Assembly: GCF_028389875.1 (NCBI RefSeq)
Contig: NC_084676.1
Span: 2,604,001 to 2,668,000, forward strand
DNA from: Rhea pennata
Taxonomy: Eukaryota; Chordata; Aves; Rheiformes; Rheidae
Direction of reading: 5' to 3'
DNA length: 64,000 bases
The notes under the pieces are model-generated. The model worked only from the letters and a program-made list of their open reading frames with translations, was not told the DNA's origin and did not search any database. Made by a program: the position numbers and the translations under genes. Below are positions 12,401 through 22,060 of this stretch, piece by piece; position 1 is the first letter of the stretch, and each line of letters begins with the position of its first letter.

Positions 12401-15400
12401 CAACCCTGTCTACCATGCTCTAGGTGACCCTACTGAGCGGGAAGGTTGGACTAGATGATCTTCGGAGGTCCCTTCCAACCTTACTGATTCTATGATTCTA
12501 TGAACTGGCAAGTGTCAGCACCTCAGTGCAGCCCTAGGCTGGAGTTGGCTCCTTTCTGAAGACCTTTAAATCTGAGGAGGCAGCCACCTAAAGCCTCTCC
12601 TGGTGCTCTCCACTGACACTGTGGCACAGCTCCTCTGCACCATCATCAGCAATAAGCAGTGCAAGGAACCTGCAAACCAGGGAGCATTCCAGTGCTTGGC
12701 GATGGTGGCCTGGCACGTGAGAGTCCCTGTGGGGTCAGCGGTCTAGGGCCTTGGGTGAGCACGTGGAGCTGGTGAAGCTCTTGGCTGCATGGGGCAGGAG
12801 GAAGACACCGATGCTGTCCCCCGCTGGCAGCCAGATGTGGGCAGAAAGCACTGCCTGGACACCGGTCAGATCCTAATTTGTCTTCATAAGTAGAAAGTAG
12901 CCTGACTACAAGACCACATGCAATAGCCTGGTACAGAGAGCTAAGCAGGCTTGAGGGCCTTTCCAGGCAGCTTTTCTACTGTCTTTCTCAGTTCACCTTC
13001 CCCACAGTAACTTTGCTGTTAACAGCCCTTTTTTGACTTGCTCATTATTAGAAGGGCAGGAGGGCAAAGAGACTAAACCAGCGTCGTTCTCGCCCTGCTG
13101 AACAAGGGCACAGAAAACCCTCGAGTCCGGAGTTAAAGTGGAATTTACTGCAGTCGCTCTCAAATTTACTTTGCTGGGTGCTAACAACTCACTTCCAAGT
13201 GGCACGGAGACTATTCAAAACGCAGACTTGCAAGCTGAGCCTAAAACCGTAGTAAGGCAGGCCAAAAACGTTTCTGCCGACCATCGCACCAAAGGCTGCT
13301 AAGACCCTTTTTCCAACCCAGTGGATGTAGAGAGTAGGTTGCGCAGTAGGAGCAAGTACTGGCTGGGGTGTAAAAGGATCATTCAAAGAAGTTACGGCCA
13401 CAGCAGAAACCCTAGATGAATTCTTCGTGCTTCTGCTTGCTCTATAGGAGGGCACAGGCTCTGCGATGCAGTCTTTGCTACAGGACGTGAGTCAGCCTAA
13501 CTCCTTCGAATTGAAATGCCAGCAGAAGAGATTTTTTTTTTAAGAACAAATCAATAAAATGAACATGTAGGAAATGTCAGGCCCAGATGGTATTCACCCA
13601 AGAGTGCTAAAGGAACTCAAATATGAAATTGCTTCATTTATTAACTGTTGTTCGTTAGCTCCTGCTTGAAATGAATATGGTATCAGAGGGATGGAAGGCA
13701 GAAATTGTGACAAGTTTTTATGTGCATAAAGGTGGATACAGTCTGGACAAATTCACAGAAATCATTATAGCTGAGACTCAGTAGATAGATGAGCCTCAGT
13801 AGATAGATGAATACCTGCTATAAGGACAAGAACTGACAGGACGTTTGCAGGCTGAGGAATTCTATTTTGCAGCTTTCTGGAGTCTTTGAAGGAGGCAGAC
13901 AGAGTCCTGGTGCACTTGGGCTTCCAGAAGAGCACCAAGAGAGACTCGCAAAGGCCCTAAGCAGCCCTAGAATTAACAGCAAGTCTCTAGCAGGGACTAA
14001 TACATGTTAAAAGCTAGGAAAGAAGGGTAGGAATAAATAATCTTCCCCCAAACCAGAGCTCATCATTAGTAGAATCTCACCAGAATATGAGACCTCTGCT
14101 ATTCAATATAGCGGTAAACGATGTAGAAAAGTGGGTGGCTTTAGTGTTGATGCTACTAAAATACTCAAAAGAGGTAAAAGCCAAACTGACTGCAGGGAGT
14201 TGCTGAAAGACCTGATGATACTGAGTGGCTTAAGGGGGGGGCGGGAGGAAAAGGAAATTGCTGGCGGCGTTCTGTGTCGATAGCTGTTGAACGATTGACA
14301 CAGAGAACGCTTCCCGTATTGATGGCTCTCCCACCATGCAGAGGAGGGATTTTTGAAGTTACCACGAACCGTCTAACGACGGAGCTCAGCGCAGGGCTTG
14401 AGCAGCAAAGGAACGAAAAACAAACCAGAAAACTTCCTGATACCACTGATGTAAGTGTATCTTAAACAGCATGCAGAGGCCTAGGAGTCACCAAAGGAAT
14501 GGGCTCACACCGGCATGGGCAGTGGAGCTGGTACGTAAGCTGTGAGTCACGGTGACACGGAGGGCGATTTTACAAATAAGCTCAGTAACAGAGGAGACAA
14601 ACGTGTGGAGTTTCTACCGCGGGTGACTAAACACATGACCAAGCCACTGTAAAGCTCAACAAGCCCCTTCGCTGTAGCTTGCTTGGGGCCGGTATCGTAG
14701 GCTGGTGCATTCTCACATGCTGTGCCAAGGGTCTGCTGCTGTCAGACCCTCCCAACAAGGCTAGACGTCCTTGGGCTGGCCAGCCTCATCTTCTACATAG
14801 GTGTTACGCGAGGAGATCCCACTGCCTGAGCCCACTGCCAGTCCCAGCATGCCCACCAGAAGGGCCCCAGCACGTAGCATATGCAACAAGATAGTCTCAC
14901 CTGCCTGCGGGTCCAGAAGGGTCTCAAGTTCTTCCCCCACCAGCTGCTGCATGGAAAGTTCAAACCCATTCTCTGAATCGCGGTCTTCTGCCTCGCTCTC
15001 TCCATGGCCACTGTCCTTCGTACTCAGGCAGTCGGCATCCAGCCCCGCAGCCCTGCAGGGAGGCCAAGGGCAAAAAAACTGAAATCATACCCGAACTGTC
15101 AGCACTGGTCTGCTTCATCCCTACCTGGGCTATTATTATGAAGGTGGCTGTCTTTATCCTCCGTAAAATGACACACATCTCAGAGGCTTTTAGAAGCCAA
15201 CTAGTCAAATTTTGTTACATTCAATCAGGGGATTTTCCCTAATTTTGCATACATAGCTTGCTAATAGGACATGATCTTCTGCTGTACCAAAAGTAGGTTC
15301 AAGATCTCAGCCTCACCATTCCCCCACGCACTGCTCCTTTGATTCTCGGGGCAGGGCCAGGCTCAGCTCCAGCCCTCCAATGCAGCAACCTGTGGGCTCC

Positions 15401-18400
15401 TTGCACCCCAGCCATCTGCAAACGGCCCCCAGATGAGTCAGCTTAGAGGAGCCCTTAGGAGGTGGGGAAGCTTGCAGAGATTTTCTGAATCACTACTTTT
15501 GCCATCATTTTAGTTCCCACCAAATCATTAATCTGTTACTTTTTAATATTCATGTAAACCAAAGCACTGGGCTCTGCATTGACATGAATCCTCTGAAAAC
15601 CGGGCTCAGGCTGGGTACCAGGCTTCTCCACATTTCTTGCTAGAGAGCATTTTTCCTTTTGCAGTGAGGCATTGCCCTGAACCAACAAGGAACTGTTGGC
15701 TCTTTCTGGTGAATCCAGAGGAGATACTTGTACATGGAACAGCCCAGCCCAGTCTTGCACCAGCATCTCCAGCACTGGGTCTCACTCGTTCTCTAACACA
15801 CATGCCTTCAAGCAGAGACTCTTTGCAAACCTGAAGGCATCAGTGTCCAGACATTCCTGCTGGTGGCTTCATTGGCCCCGCAGCTACCTTGAGTGCTGCC
15901 ACGCACCCCTTCACCATCAATAAGCTGGAGGCAGTGGGGTGCAGAGGAAAATGCCTCCCTCCCTCACCAGGGCCATTCACCCAGAGATGTAAGCACCATA
16001 ATTTAATGGGACCATTTTAAAGTTCCTCTCTGCCTAGGGTTGTCTTCAACACACAGCTGGAATATCTCAAGTCCTCTTCTGTGACCTCCTGGCACAGGGA
16101 CAGATGTACTGAATTCATGTCAACAGGCAATGACATCTCCAAGAAAGTACCCAGAGCAAGTCAGAGCAGTGAGAAATCTTGTCCTTGTGCCTGCAGCCTC
16201 CAGAGCTGTAGCTCAGAGTGCTCATCAGTGCACTGTTTCATTGCATCTGAACACATTGTTTCTTTCCCCAGCAAAGGCAAGCAGATGGATCCTGGCAGCG
16301 GAGGAAGCTACAGAGGCAGATACGGAAGTAGCTGGGAGATGAAGGTGCTTCAGGGAGGAGACAAAGTGCAGCCTGAGCAGGAAGCCGCATAGCTGTGTCA
16401 GCATGGACGTGGGACCAGAGGAGCCACCATCCTCCACAGGGAGGACCTGCCAACAGTGGCTTCTGTGCCAGGTACATGACTGTGTACCTCCCCGACCAGT
16501 CACTTTCCAAGGCTCAGGTCAGAGAAACTGGGGACAAGCTGGTCTCTCCTGCTCTGGAGGCTTTTGGGGCTGGTGAAGTTGAAGCAGCAGCAGGCAGAGA
16601 CACTAAGGGGAGGCATGGGCTGAGAGCGAACCTTACCTGCTGCCATTCTTGGCTGTGTATTTGTTTCCCCTGTGATTTGTTTTGGGCTGGAACTGGCCCT
16701 GGTGCAGCAGCGACAGCAGCTGAGAGATTTGCTGTAAGACAGGAAAAGCCTATTGAGCCCATGCAATCACCACTCAAGATGCTTCCTGCCAGGATGTCCC
16801 CTCTAAACTGTGCTGCCTTTTTATAGCATTTCCTCCTTCTGCAGATGGTTAGGCATCCCCACTTGGAGATTCTGCAGTGGAAAAACAAGAGATCAAGCAG
16901 CCCACCTGGCCCCAGCACTTCCCCTCCATCCATGGTGCTGTTTCTGCAGGTCATGCCCTCCCAGCACGCACCCTTTCCCCTTGGTTGGGAGAAGCTAACC
17001 CAAGACCATCCCCATCTCTGTGTGATAGCCGTTCTCCACACCCACTGCCCAGATGTCCTGGTGGGTGTCTGGAGACCATTCCCATGGCAGGGATGCCATT
17101 CGTTCAACCCAAATTGTATCTGTCCAGGGCCTGGGAAAGAGACCACATCGCACACCACCAGGCTGATTTTTGCATTCAAGGTGCATTCCCACAAACCCAG
17201 GGAGCACAAGAATCGCAGTCACAGAATCACAGAATGGTTGAGGTTGGAAGGGAGATCTCTGGAGATCATCAGCCCAACCCCCCTTTTAAAGCAAGGTCAC
17301 CTAAAGCATGTTGCCAAGGACCCTATCCAGATGGCTTTTGAATATCTCCAAGGATGGAGACTCCACAACCTCTCTGAGCAACCTGTTCAGGATTTGGGGA
17401 TTTTTTTCCCATCTCCAACAACCCATGGGGCAGTTCCTACCTGGACTGGGGGTGACTCCATGGCAAATTCTCCTGTGGGGCTCTGCTCTGCGAGCGCCAC
17501 CAGCGAGAGCCGGACCAGGCTCCTGAGGATGTGTTGGTGGGGCTGGGCCTCACCAGGCACCCCGTCTGCCTCAGCATTGCTCCGTCCCTTCAAAGCAGTG
17601 CCCACAGGCTGGTTAGGTGGCAGCAAGGGGTCTCCGACTGGCCTCAGCTGTGGCTTCACCAAGCTCTTGCAATGAGGCAGTGCATCTGGAGGGCCCACCG
17701 GCTCTTTGGCTGAATTTCTCAGTCTGTGAGGCTGGCAGGGCCGGCGTTGCATCAGAGTGAGATTAAAAGCATCCTGCTGCTCATCCGAGTCCCTTTGGTT
17801 CCTCTGGTTTCTCAGGGTCCGATAGAGGGTGGGGGTCAGGTGGAAGGGAGCCTGCAGGGAGCCCCCACGCTTGGAGTCCATGGCACCCTCACTTAGCAGG
17901 GCCTCCTCACAGGGACGCAGGAGCTCGGCCTCTCTGGGCCCATCCGATCTGCTCCTGAGCACCGGGACTAAGTGTATGTCTGTCTTCTGAATCTGCCTGT
18001 GCGGCTTCTTGAGCTGCTGCTGCCTGTAGGCATCCTCTGCCTCCCTGCAGTTGTAGGCCATGCTGTCCTTCTTCTCTTTTTTGCACAAAGACACAATTAA
18101 AATCAAAATAAGAAGGAACATGCCCAAGAGAGCAGCCAGGCAGATTACAGTGACCACTGATGAGCTCAGTCTCTGAGACTCCTGAGCTGAAGTTCTGGAG
18201 AAAGCACCATGATTTCTGAAAACTAACTGCACGCAGGCCTGAGTGTGCAGGGGCACGTCGCCTCCATCACTCACCCGTATCGCCAGCTCCCTCTCACTCC
18301 CAGCCAGGCTACTGGCATTGCTGGAGTTGAGGAACACCTGCCCTGAGAGCGGATGGAGGACAAAAAGCCCAGCATCATTCCCACCCACAATGGCATACTG

Positions 18401-20293
18401 GAGAGCCCCGTTGAGGCCAGAGTCCAGGTCCCTGGCTGCAATGGTAAAAAGCAAGGGAGCGACCGAGCAGGACATGCATGTCACGTTGACAGGTGCTGCC
18501 CCAGGGGTACTCCAGTTCCCAGGGGCTGTGCAGAAGCACCCTGTCTCCGGGCTGATGAGAACAGAAATCGTCGCTGTGCCTCCCACCAGTGCCGGCTCGG
18601 TGATGACGGGAGCATTGTCGTTCTCGTCAAGCACGGCCAACCTCACAGAGACATTTGACATGAGTCTGGGTTGACCACCGTCTTCTGCTGTCACCAGGAA
18701 CTCAAGGCTGCTCATTTGTTCGCGATCAAAAGCTTGGAGGGCAAAAATATCCCCAGTGCTGGGGTCAATAGAGACCAGACCTGAAACAAAGGAATCTTGG
18801 ATGCTGTAGGTGATTTTTCCATTGAAATCTAAGTCAGGATCATTGGCACTGACAGTAATCAAGTAAGAAGGTGATGGCCTGTTCTCAGCAATGGCAGTGT
18901 CATAGGTACCCTTTTCAAATTCGGGGGCATTGTCATTAACATCACTGATACAAATAGTGAGGTACTTGAGCACGGCTAAGGAGAGATTGCCCTGGTCTTG
19001 CACCAGCAAGGTCAGGTTGTATTCAGCACAGAGCTCCCTGTCCAGGGTGGCATTGGTCATCAGCATGTAACTGTGGCTGGTGGTCCTTTTCAGCCTGAAG
19101 TGTTCATATCCTTGACTAAGAGAGCAATGCACTTGTCCGTTGTTTCCTGAATCGGGGTCACTAGCAGTCACCAGAGCCACAAAGCTGTCTTTGGGAAGGG
19201 CCTCGGAGAGCACAGGCACTCGGGCAGCCCAAGTGATGTGAACATCAGGGGCGTTGTCGTTGACATCCAGCACTTTGATGAGGATCTTGCAGTGCGCAGG
19301 GATGGGATTGGCGCCCAGATCTCTGGCCTGTATGTCCAGTTCGTAGGTGTGGATTTCCTCGTAGTCCAGGGGGTGCTTCAGGACAACCCTGCCAGTCCGG
19401 GCATCGATGCTGAAGGTGCTCAGCACCTCCAGGGGAGCATGCTTGCTGAGGCAGTACTCTATTTCTCCATTGCGACCCTGGTCAGGGTCGGTGGCTGTGA
19501 CTGTTATGAGGAGAGCCCCAGGCAGAGCATCTTCCCGGATCTCCACTGTCAAAGAGCTCTCTGCAAAGACAGGGCTGTTATCATTGGAATCGAGAACTAT
19601 GACTTTAATTAGAGTGGTACCTGATTTTGGCGGTTCCCCATGATCAACAGCTGTCAATATTAGATCAAAAGAAGAGTGCAGCTCTCGGTCTACTTCTTTA
19701 ACAACAACAAGCTCCGCATGTTTTGTTCCATCAGAGCCCGAGACAACCTCCAGAGCAAAGTGTTCGCTGGGAGACAGCGAGTAGGAGCAGAGTGCATTGT
19801 GGCCAGCGTCCAGATCCAAGGCTCGGTCCAGCGGGATCCGCGTCTGCAAGGACGCGCTCTCTGAAATCTCCAGCTCCAGTTCAGGTGTTGGAAATTGAGG
19901 CCCATTATCATTGATATCTAATACTTGAATCTCCACGTGGATTAGAGCCAAATTTGGGGCAGTCAGTACATCAAAAGACACCAAGCACGGATCATTATGC
20001 CTGCAAAGCTGCTCCCTGTCCACCCGCCCGGCAGTGCTGAGCAAGCCATCCCCACTTCCCACCCGGAGCGGGAACCTCCTCGGGAACTGCATCAGTTGGA
20101 AAGTTTCCGTTGTTTTACTTCCCTCACCCCAACCAAAATGCTCCGATAATTTTCCTATTACTGTTCCATTTGGTACTTCTTCAAACACTTTGTATTGCAC
20201 TGTGAACGTGGCCACCTCCTGGGCATCCACAGAGAGGAACAGGTACCACCACAAGGCTGGGATCTGAAGAGTCAAGTGGCACAGCAAAAGCAT
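9126..20293 (-). CDS. PCDH12: PCDH12, protocadherin 12 (VE-cadherin-2), complete coding region
   Basis: PCDH12 is a homophilic adhesion protein of endothelial junctions and trophoblast; it lacks the catenin-binding tail of classical cadherins. Coding exons in gene order are 20293-17441, 16731-16637, 15052-14901 and 9490-9126. Phases fit (0, 2, 1) and give 1154 residues, against 1184 in human. Visible parts: signal peptide about 1-24; six cadherin repeats with linker motifs LDINDN (125-130), LDSNDN (234-239), LDVNDN (342-347), DVNDN (about 451-455) and LDENDN (555-560); membrane helix about 712-736; then a long tail with the family blocks [40 protein letters not shown] and [17 protein letters not shown]. 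The start was set at residue MLLLCHL because it begins a clean signal peptide; an in-frame ATG 36 codons earlier (20401) would bury it. Gene identity is as good as certain. Confidence 0.97.
9688..9710. repeat. T run plus (AT)n microsatellite
   Basis: A T run followed by alternating AT in PCDH12 intron 3. Confidence 0.8.
9780..10680 (+). mobile_element. Ancient CR1 LINE 3' half, in PCDH12 intron 3
   Basis: The stretch 'tcattaatgca...aatgtgattctgccctgaaa.gggcaaatg.aatcat.aaat.tgttggtcaaggtatt' and, further on, 'tttgatcatcca...aggaaagag.att' follow the order of old amniote CR1 3' regions. It is highly diverged and lies antisense to PCDH12. The left boundary is uncertain: 9780-10060 is more degraded. 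Confidence 0.65.
10681..12234. other. PCDH12 intron 3, unassigned
   Basis: AT-rich intronic DNA with a G run near 11590 and a 20-bp palindrome at 12048-12067. No exon is supported. Confidence 0.5.
12048..12067. repeat. Perfect 20-bp palindrome
   Basis: AAGCAAACTT is followed directly by its reverse complement AAGTTTGCTT, with no spacer. The symmetry stops at the flanking bases (C at 12047, A at 12068). Confidence 0.9.
12235..12503 (+). mobile_element. CR1 LINE 3' end (avian type)
   Basis: Typical truncated CR1: 'ggcaacaggcagaaactgaa', 'cactggagcaggttgcccag' and 'ggttggactagatgatcttc', ending in tandem copies of the 8-mer ATTCTATG. It is well preserved, so younger than its neighbours. It lies in PCDH12 intron 3, antisense to the gene. 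Confidence 0.95.
12504..13569. other. PCDH12 intron 3, unassigned
   Basis: Moderately GC-rich sequence. Short frames on the - strand (12993-13455) show no family features and no paired splice sites. Confidence 0.45.
13570..14235 (+). mobile_element. Degraded CR1 LINE reverse-transcriptase region
   Basis: 'ggcccagatggtattcaccc' followed by 'agagtgctaaaggaactcaa' is the CR1 RT block ([15 protein letters not shown] in other copies). Near 14100 a CR1-like 'ctattcaatat...gtaaacgatgtagaaaa' follows, as in the Phe-Asn-Ile-Phe-Ile-Asn-Asp block. The element is broken by many changes and antisense to PCDH12. Confidence 0.7.
13777..13810. repeat. 18-bp tandem duplication
   Basis: CTCAGTAGATAGATGA occurs twice with period 18, inside the CR1 relic. 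Confidence 0.9.
14901..15052 (-). CDS. PCDH12: PCDH12 coding exon 3
   Basis: This 152-bp exon runs from acceptor CCCTGCAG to donor GCAG/GTGAGA. It encodes an acidic segment ending [17 protein letters not shown], matching the human VKQLLEEELSSLLDPSTG region. Phase is 2 in, 1 out. Confidence 0.93.
15053..16636. other. PCDH12 intron 2
   Basis: I see no exon, clear transposon or RNA gene. The open frames on both strands are short and overlap each other, as expected of intron. Confidence 0.6.
16637..16731 (-). CDS. PCDH12: PCDH12 coding exon 2
   Basis: This 95-bp exon runs from acceptor CTGTCTTACAG to donor AG/GTAAGG. It encodes [17 protein letters not shown] followed by [14 protein letters not shown], nearly identical to the human tail at the same place (...[19 protein letters not shown]). 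Confidence 0.96.
16732..17218. other. PCDH12 intron 1, left part
   Basis: Unique-looking GC-rich intron between exon 2 and the CR1 copy. The + strand frames here are chance frames antisense to the gene. Confidence 0.55.
17219..17396 (-). mobile_element. CR1 LINE 3' fragment next to PCDH12 exon 1 donor
   Basis: Antisense CR1 3' end: 'tcacagaatcacagaatggt', 'tgaggttggaagggagatct', 'tggagatcatcagcccaacc' and 'ggatggagactccacaacct'. It is in the same orientation as PCDH12. Its edge lies only about 45 bp inside intron 1 from the exon 1 donor. Confidence 0.92.
17441..20293 (-). CDS. PCDH12: PCDH12 coding exon 1 (ectodomain, TM, proximal tail)
   Basis: One 2853-bp exon codes for 951 residues, the typical single large ectodomain exon of protocadherins. 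It ends at SPPVQ with donor CAG/GTAGGA. The frame stays open about 54 bp into the intron, which explains the longer apparent frame. NxS/T sites are present in the fourth to sixth repeats. The sixth repeat has an extra Cys cluster (GCFC, TCMSC) in a loop I do not recall from the human protein. Confidence 0.97.
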
Positions 20294-20401
20294 GCTTCTG
20301 AGAAAGCCAACCGCACTGCCGCTCCGTCCCAGTACAGAGGGTTTGTCCACGTACCTCTGCATGCCCAGACAAAGCTCACAGTATTTGCAAATCCTTTGCA
20401 T

Positions 20402-21450
20402 CCTCTCTCATTTCCAAATCCCATAGGCACACGTTACCAACTAGAAAGGAACAAAAATTGCAAGTCCAGCTGTGTTGCGTAGCAGTTCTCCCTTTCCCTA
20501 CCATCGCCAGAGGACAGGCAGAAGAGGCCGGTGATTGTTGAGCTGAAATGCCTCGGCACCAGAGAAGAGGACAGCCACCAGCGCAGCTTCAGTCGGGGAG
20601 CACCGCGTCCGGCCGGCCGCTGGCCAGGGCTGGGAGGTGGACGAGCTGGTGTTTCCTATGGAAACCCCACCTACAGGAAAAGGGAGGACCGGGGCCTTGG
20701 TACAATGCTGTCCCGGGGGTGGGGGCTTGGGGAGCGGCATGCTTCCCAGCTCCAAGAATGGTATGGAAATGCCCTTGATTTCAAGCCTAAAGGACCCCGC
20801 ACAACTATTTGACCTGATCTGCAAAATGCATTTTTACAGAACCTGCAGCTCTTGCAGGAAGTCCCTAATTCACTTTCAAACTCAATGTACGTCTCAAAGA
20901 TGTCCATAAAGACTAGAAATGGTGATGAACTGCTCTTATTGTATTTATCCTAAAGGCTTGTTCCCTGCACTGTTAAATTCTTTATTCTTTATTTTAATGG
21001 AGCCTAAATCCAGCCTGTGGATCCTGGTTCTTGGTCTGCCGTTACTGGTGGTTTGGAGGGCAATGCTCATGCGTTGTCTTTTTCAGTACACAGCTTCCGA
21101 TTATGTCACACTTTCACCTGGACAAACCAAAGCGACTTTTAGTGCCTTAATGAATCACTGGGAAAAGTTGCCACTTAAAACAAGGGCAGGTGGACTCAGG
21201 GCACCAGGAAAGCAAGTCCACAAGGGCAGATGCAAGCGCCCTGCAGCCATTTATCCTGCCCAGCTGCGCTGGCTCCGTGCACGCCGCCTTGCGTTCGACT
21301 CTGCCTTGATTTCCCAAGTGCTGCTTCTCACCCAGTGTGGATTTTGCACCAGCTTTGCCCAAATCCCCGCTCTGCTTCATTTCAGCCTCTTACTCCCGAG
21401 CTCCCGCCTGTGTGCTACCTGTTTACAGTCACCCACGGGGCTGTACAGCC
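20402..21450. other. PCDH12 5' flank / 5' UTR region
   Basis: This must hold PCDH12 5' UTR or proximal promoter sequence, but no TATA box or clear start site is evident. A possible - strand acceptor (GTTCCTTTCTAG, ending near 20440) would allow an upstream noncoding exon. Confidence 0.4.
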
Positions 21451-22060
21451 ACACTGCCCACGTGCCGGCCGGTTGTGCACAGGCATGCATTGCACCACGC
21501 GCAATTTAAAGTTTTTTCGTGTGTTCCTCCTAGGCTATCCCCACCTGTGCAGACAGGCAGGGCAGCAGCGGGCCGCAGGGTCGAATGCTCCGCACGGGGC
21601 TGTCTTTCGGGCCTTGAGGCCACGCACAGTGTTCGGACTGGGGGAACGTTATCGTGGAAGTCTTCTCATCCCTTTCCGAGTAGGGCATCCGCCCCAAGCG
21701 GATCATCTTTAGCAGCACATCTTAACATCACAACACACGTGATAGAAGGACTCTGGGGGGGAAGAGCAGCCCGGCGCTGACCAGCCGCGTCGCCCTGGCT
21801 GGGTCAGTGCCACCGCCTGGCACGGCGGCTCCCGTCCCTCCTGCCCGCTCGGCCGCCGGAGGCAGCACCGGCGAGGCGGCGGGAGCCACGGCGCTATTCC
21901 TGGATTCGGCACCCGCTCCGGGGGACCTTTGCCAAGCCGTTTCCCTTCTTTGTGCTATCGCTTCCTCCTTGGCTAAACAAAGCCCGTGGGCTCTCCTGGT
22001 GGGCGCGCTCTCGTGCGCGGGCTGGCTGAGGACCCGCGGCTGCGAACACGGGGGTCTCAC
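21451..22060. promoter_or_regulatory. CpG-rich block upstream of PCDH12
   Basis: The stretch is dense in CpG and GGCGGC/CCGCCG-type motifs (clearest around 21770-21920 and 22000-22050), in contrast to its surroundings. It sits about 1.2-1.8 kb before the PCDH12 start codon. It could be the promoter of PCDH12 (with a noncoding first exon) or of an unseen noncoding RNA. No coding exon is supported in it. Confidence 0.5.

Noticed and set aside
16845-17675. 276-codon open frame on the + strand
   Set aside because: It runs antisense across PCDH12 exon 1, the CR1 copy and intron 1, and has no domain. It is a by-product of GC-rich coding sequence on the other strand.
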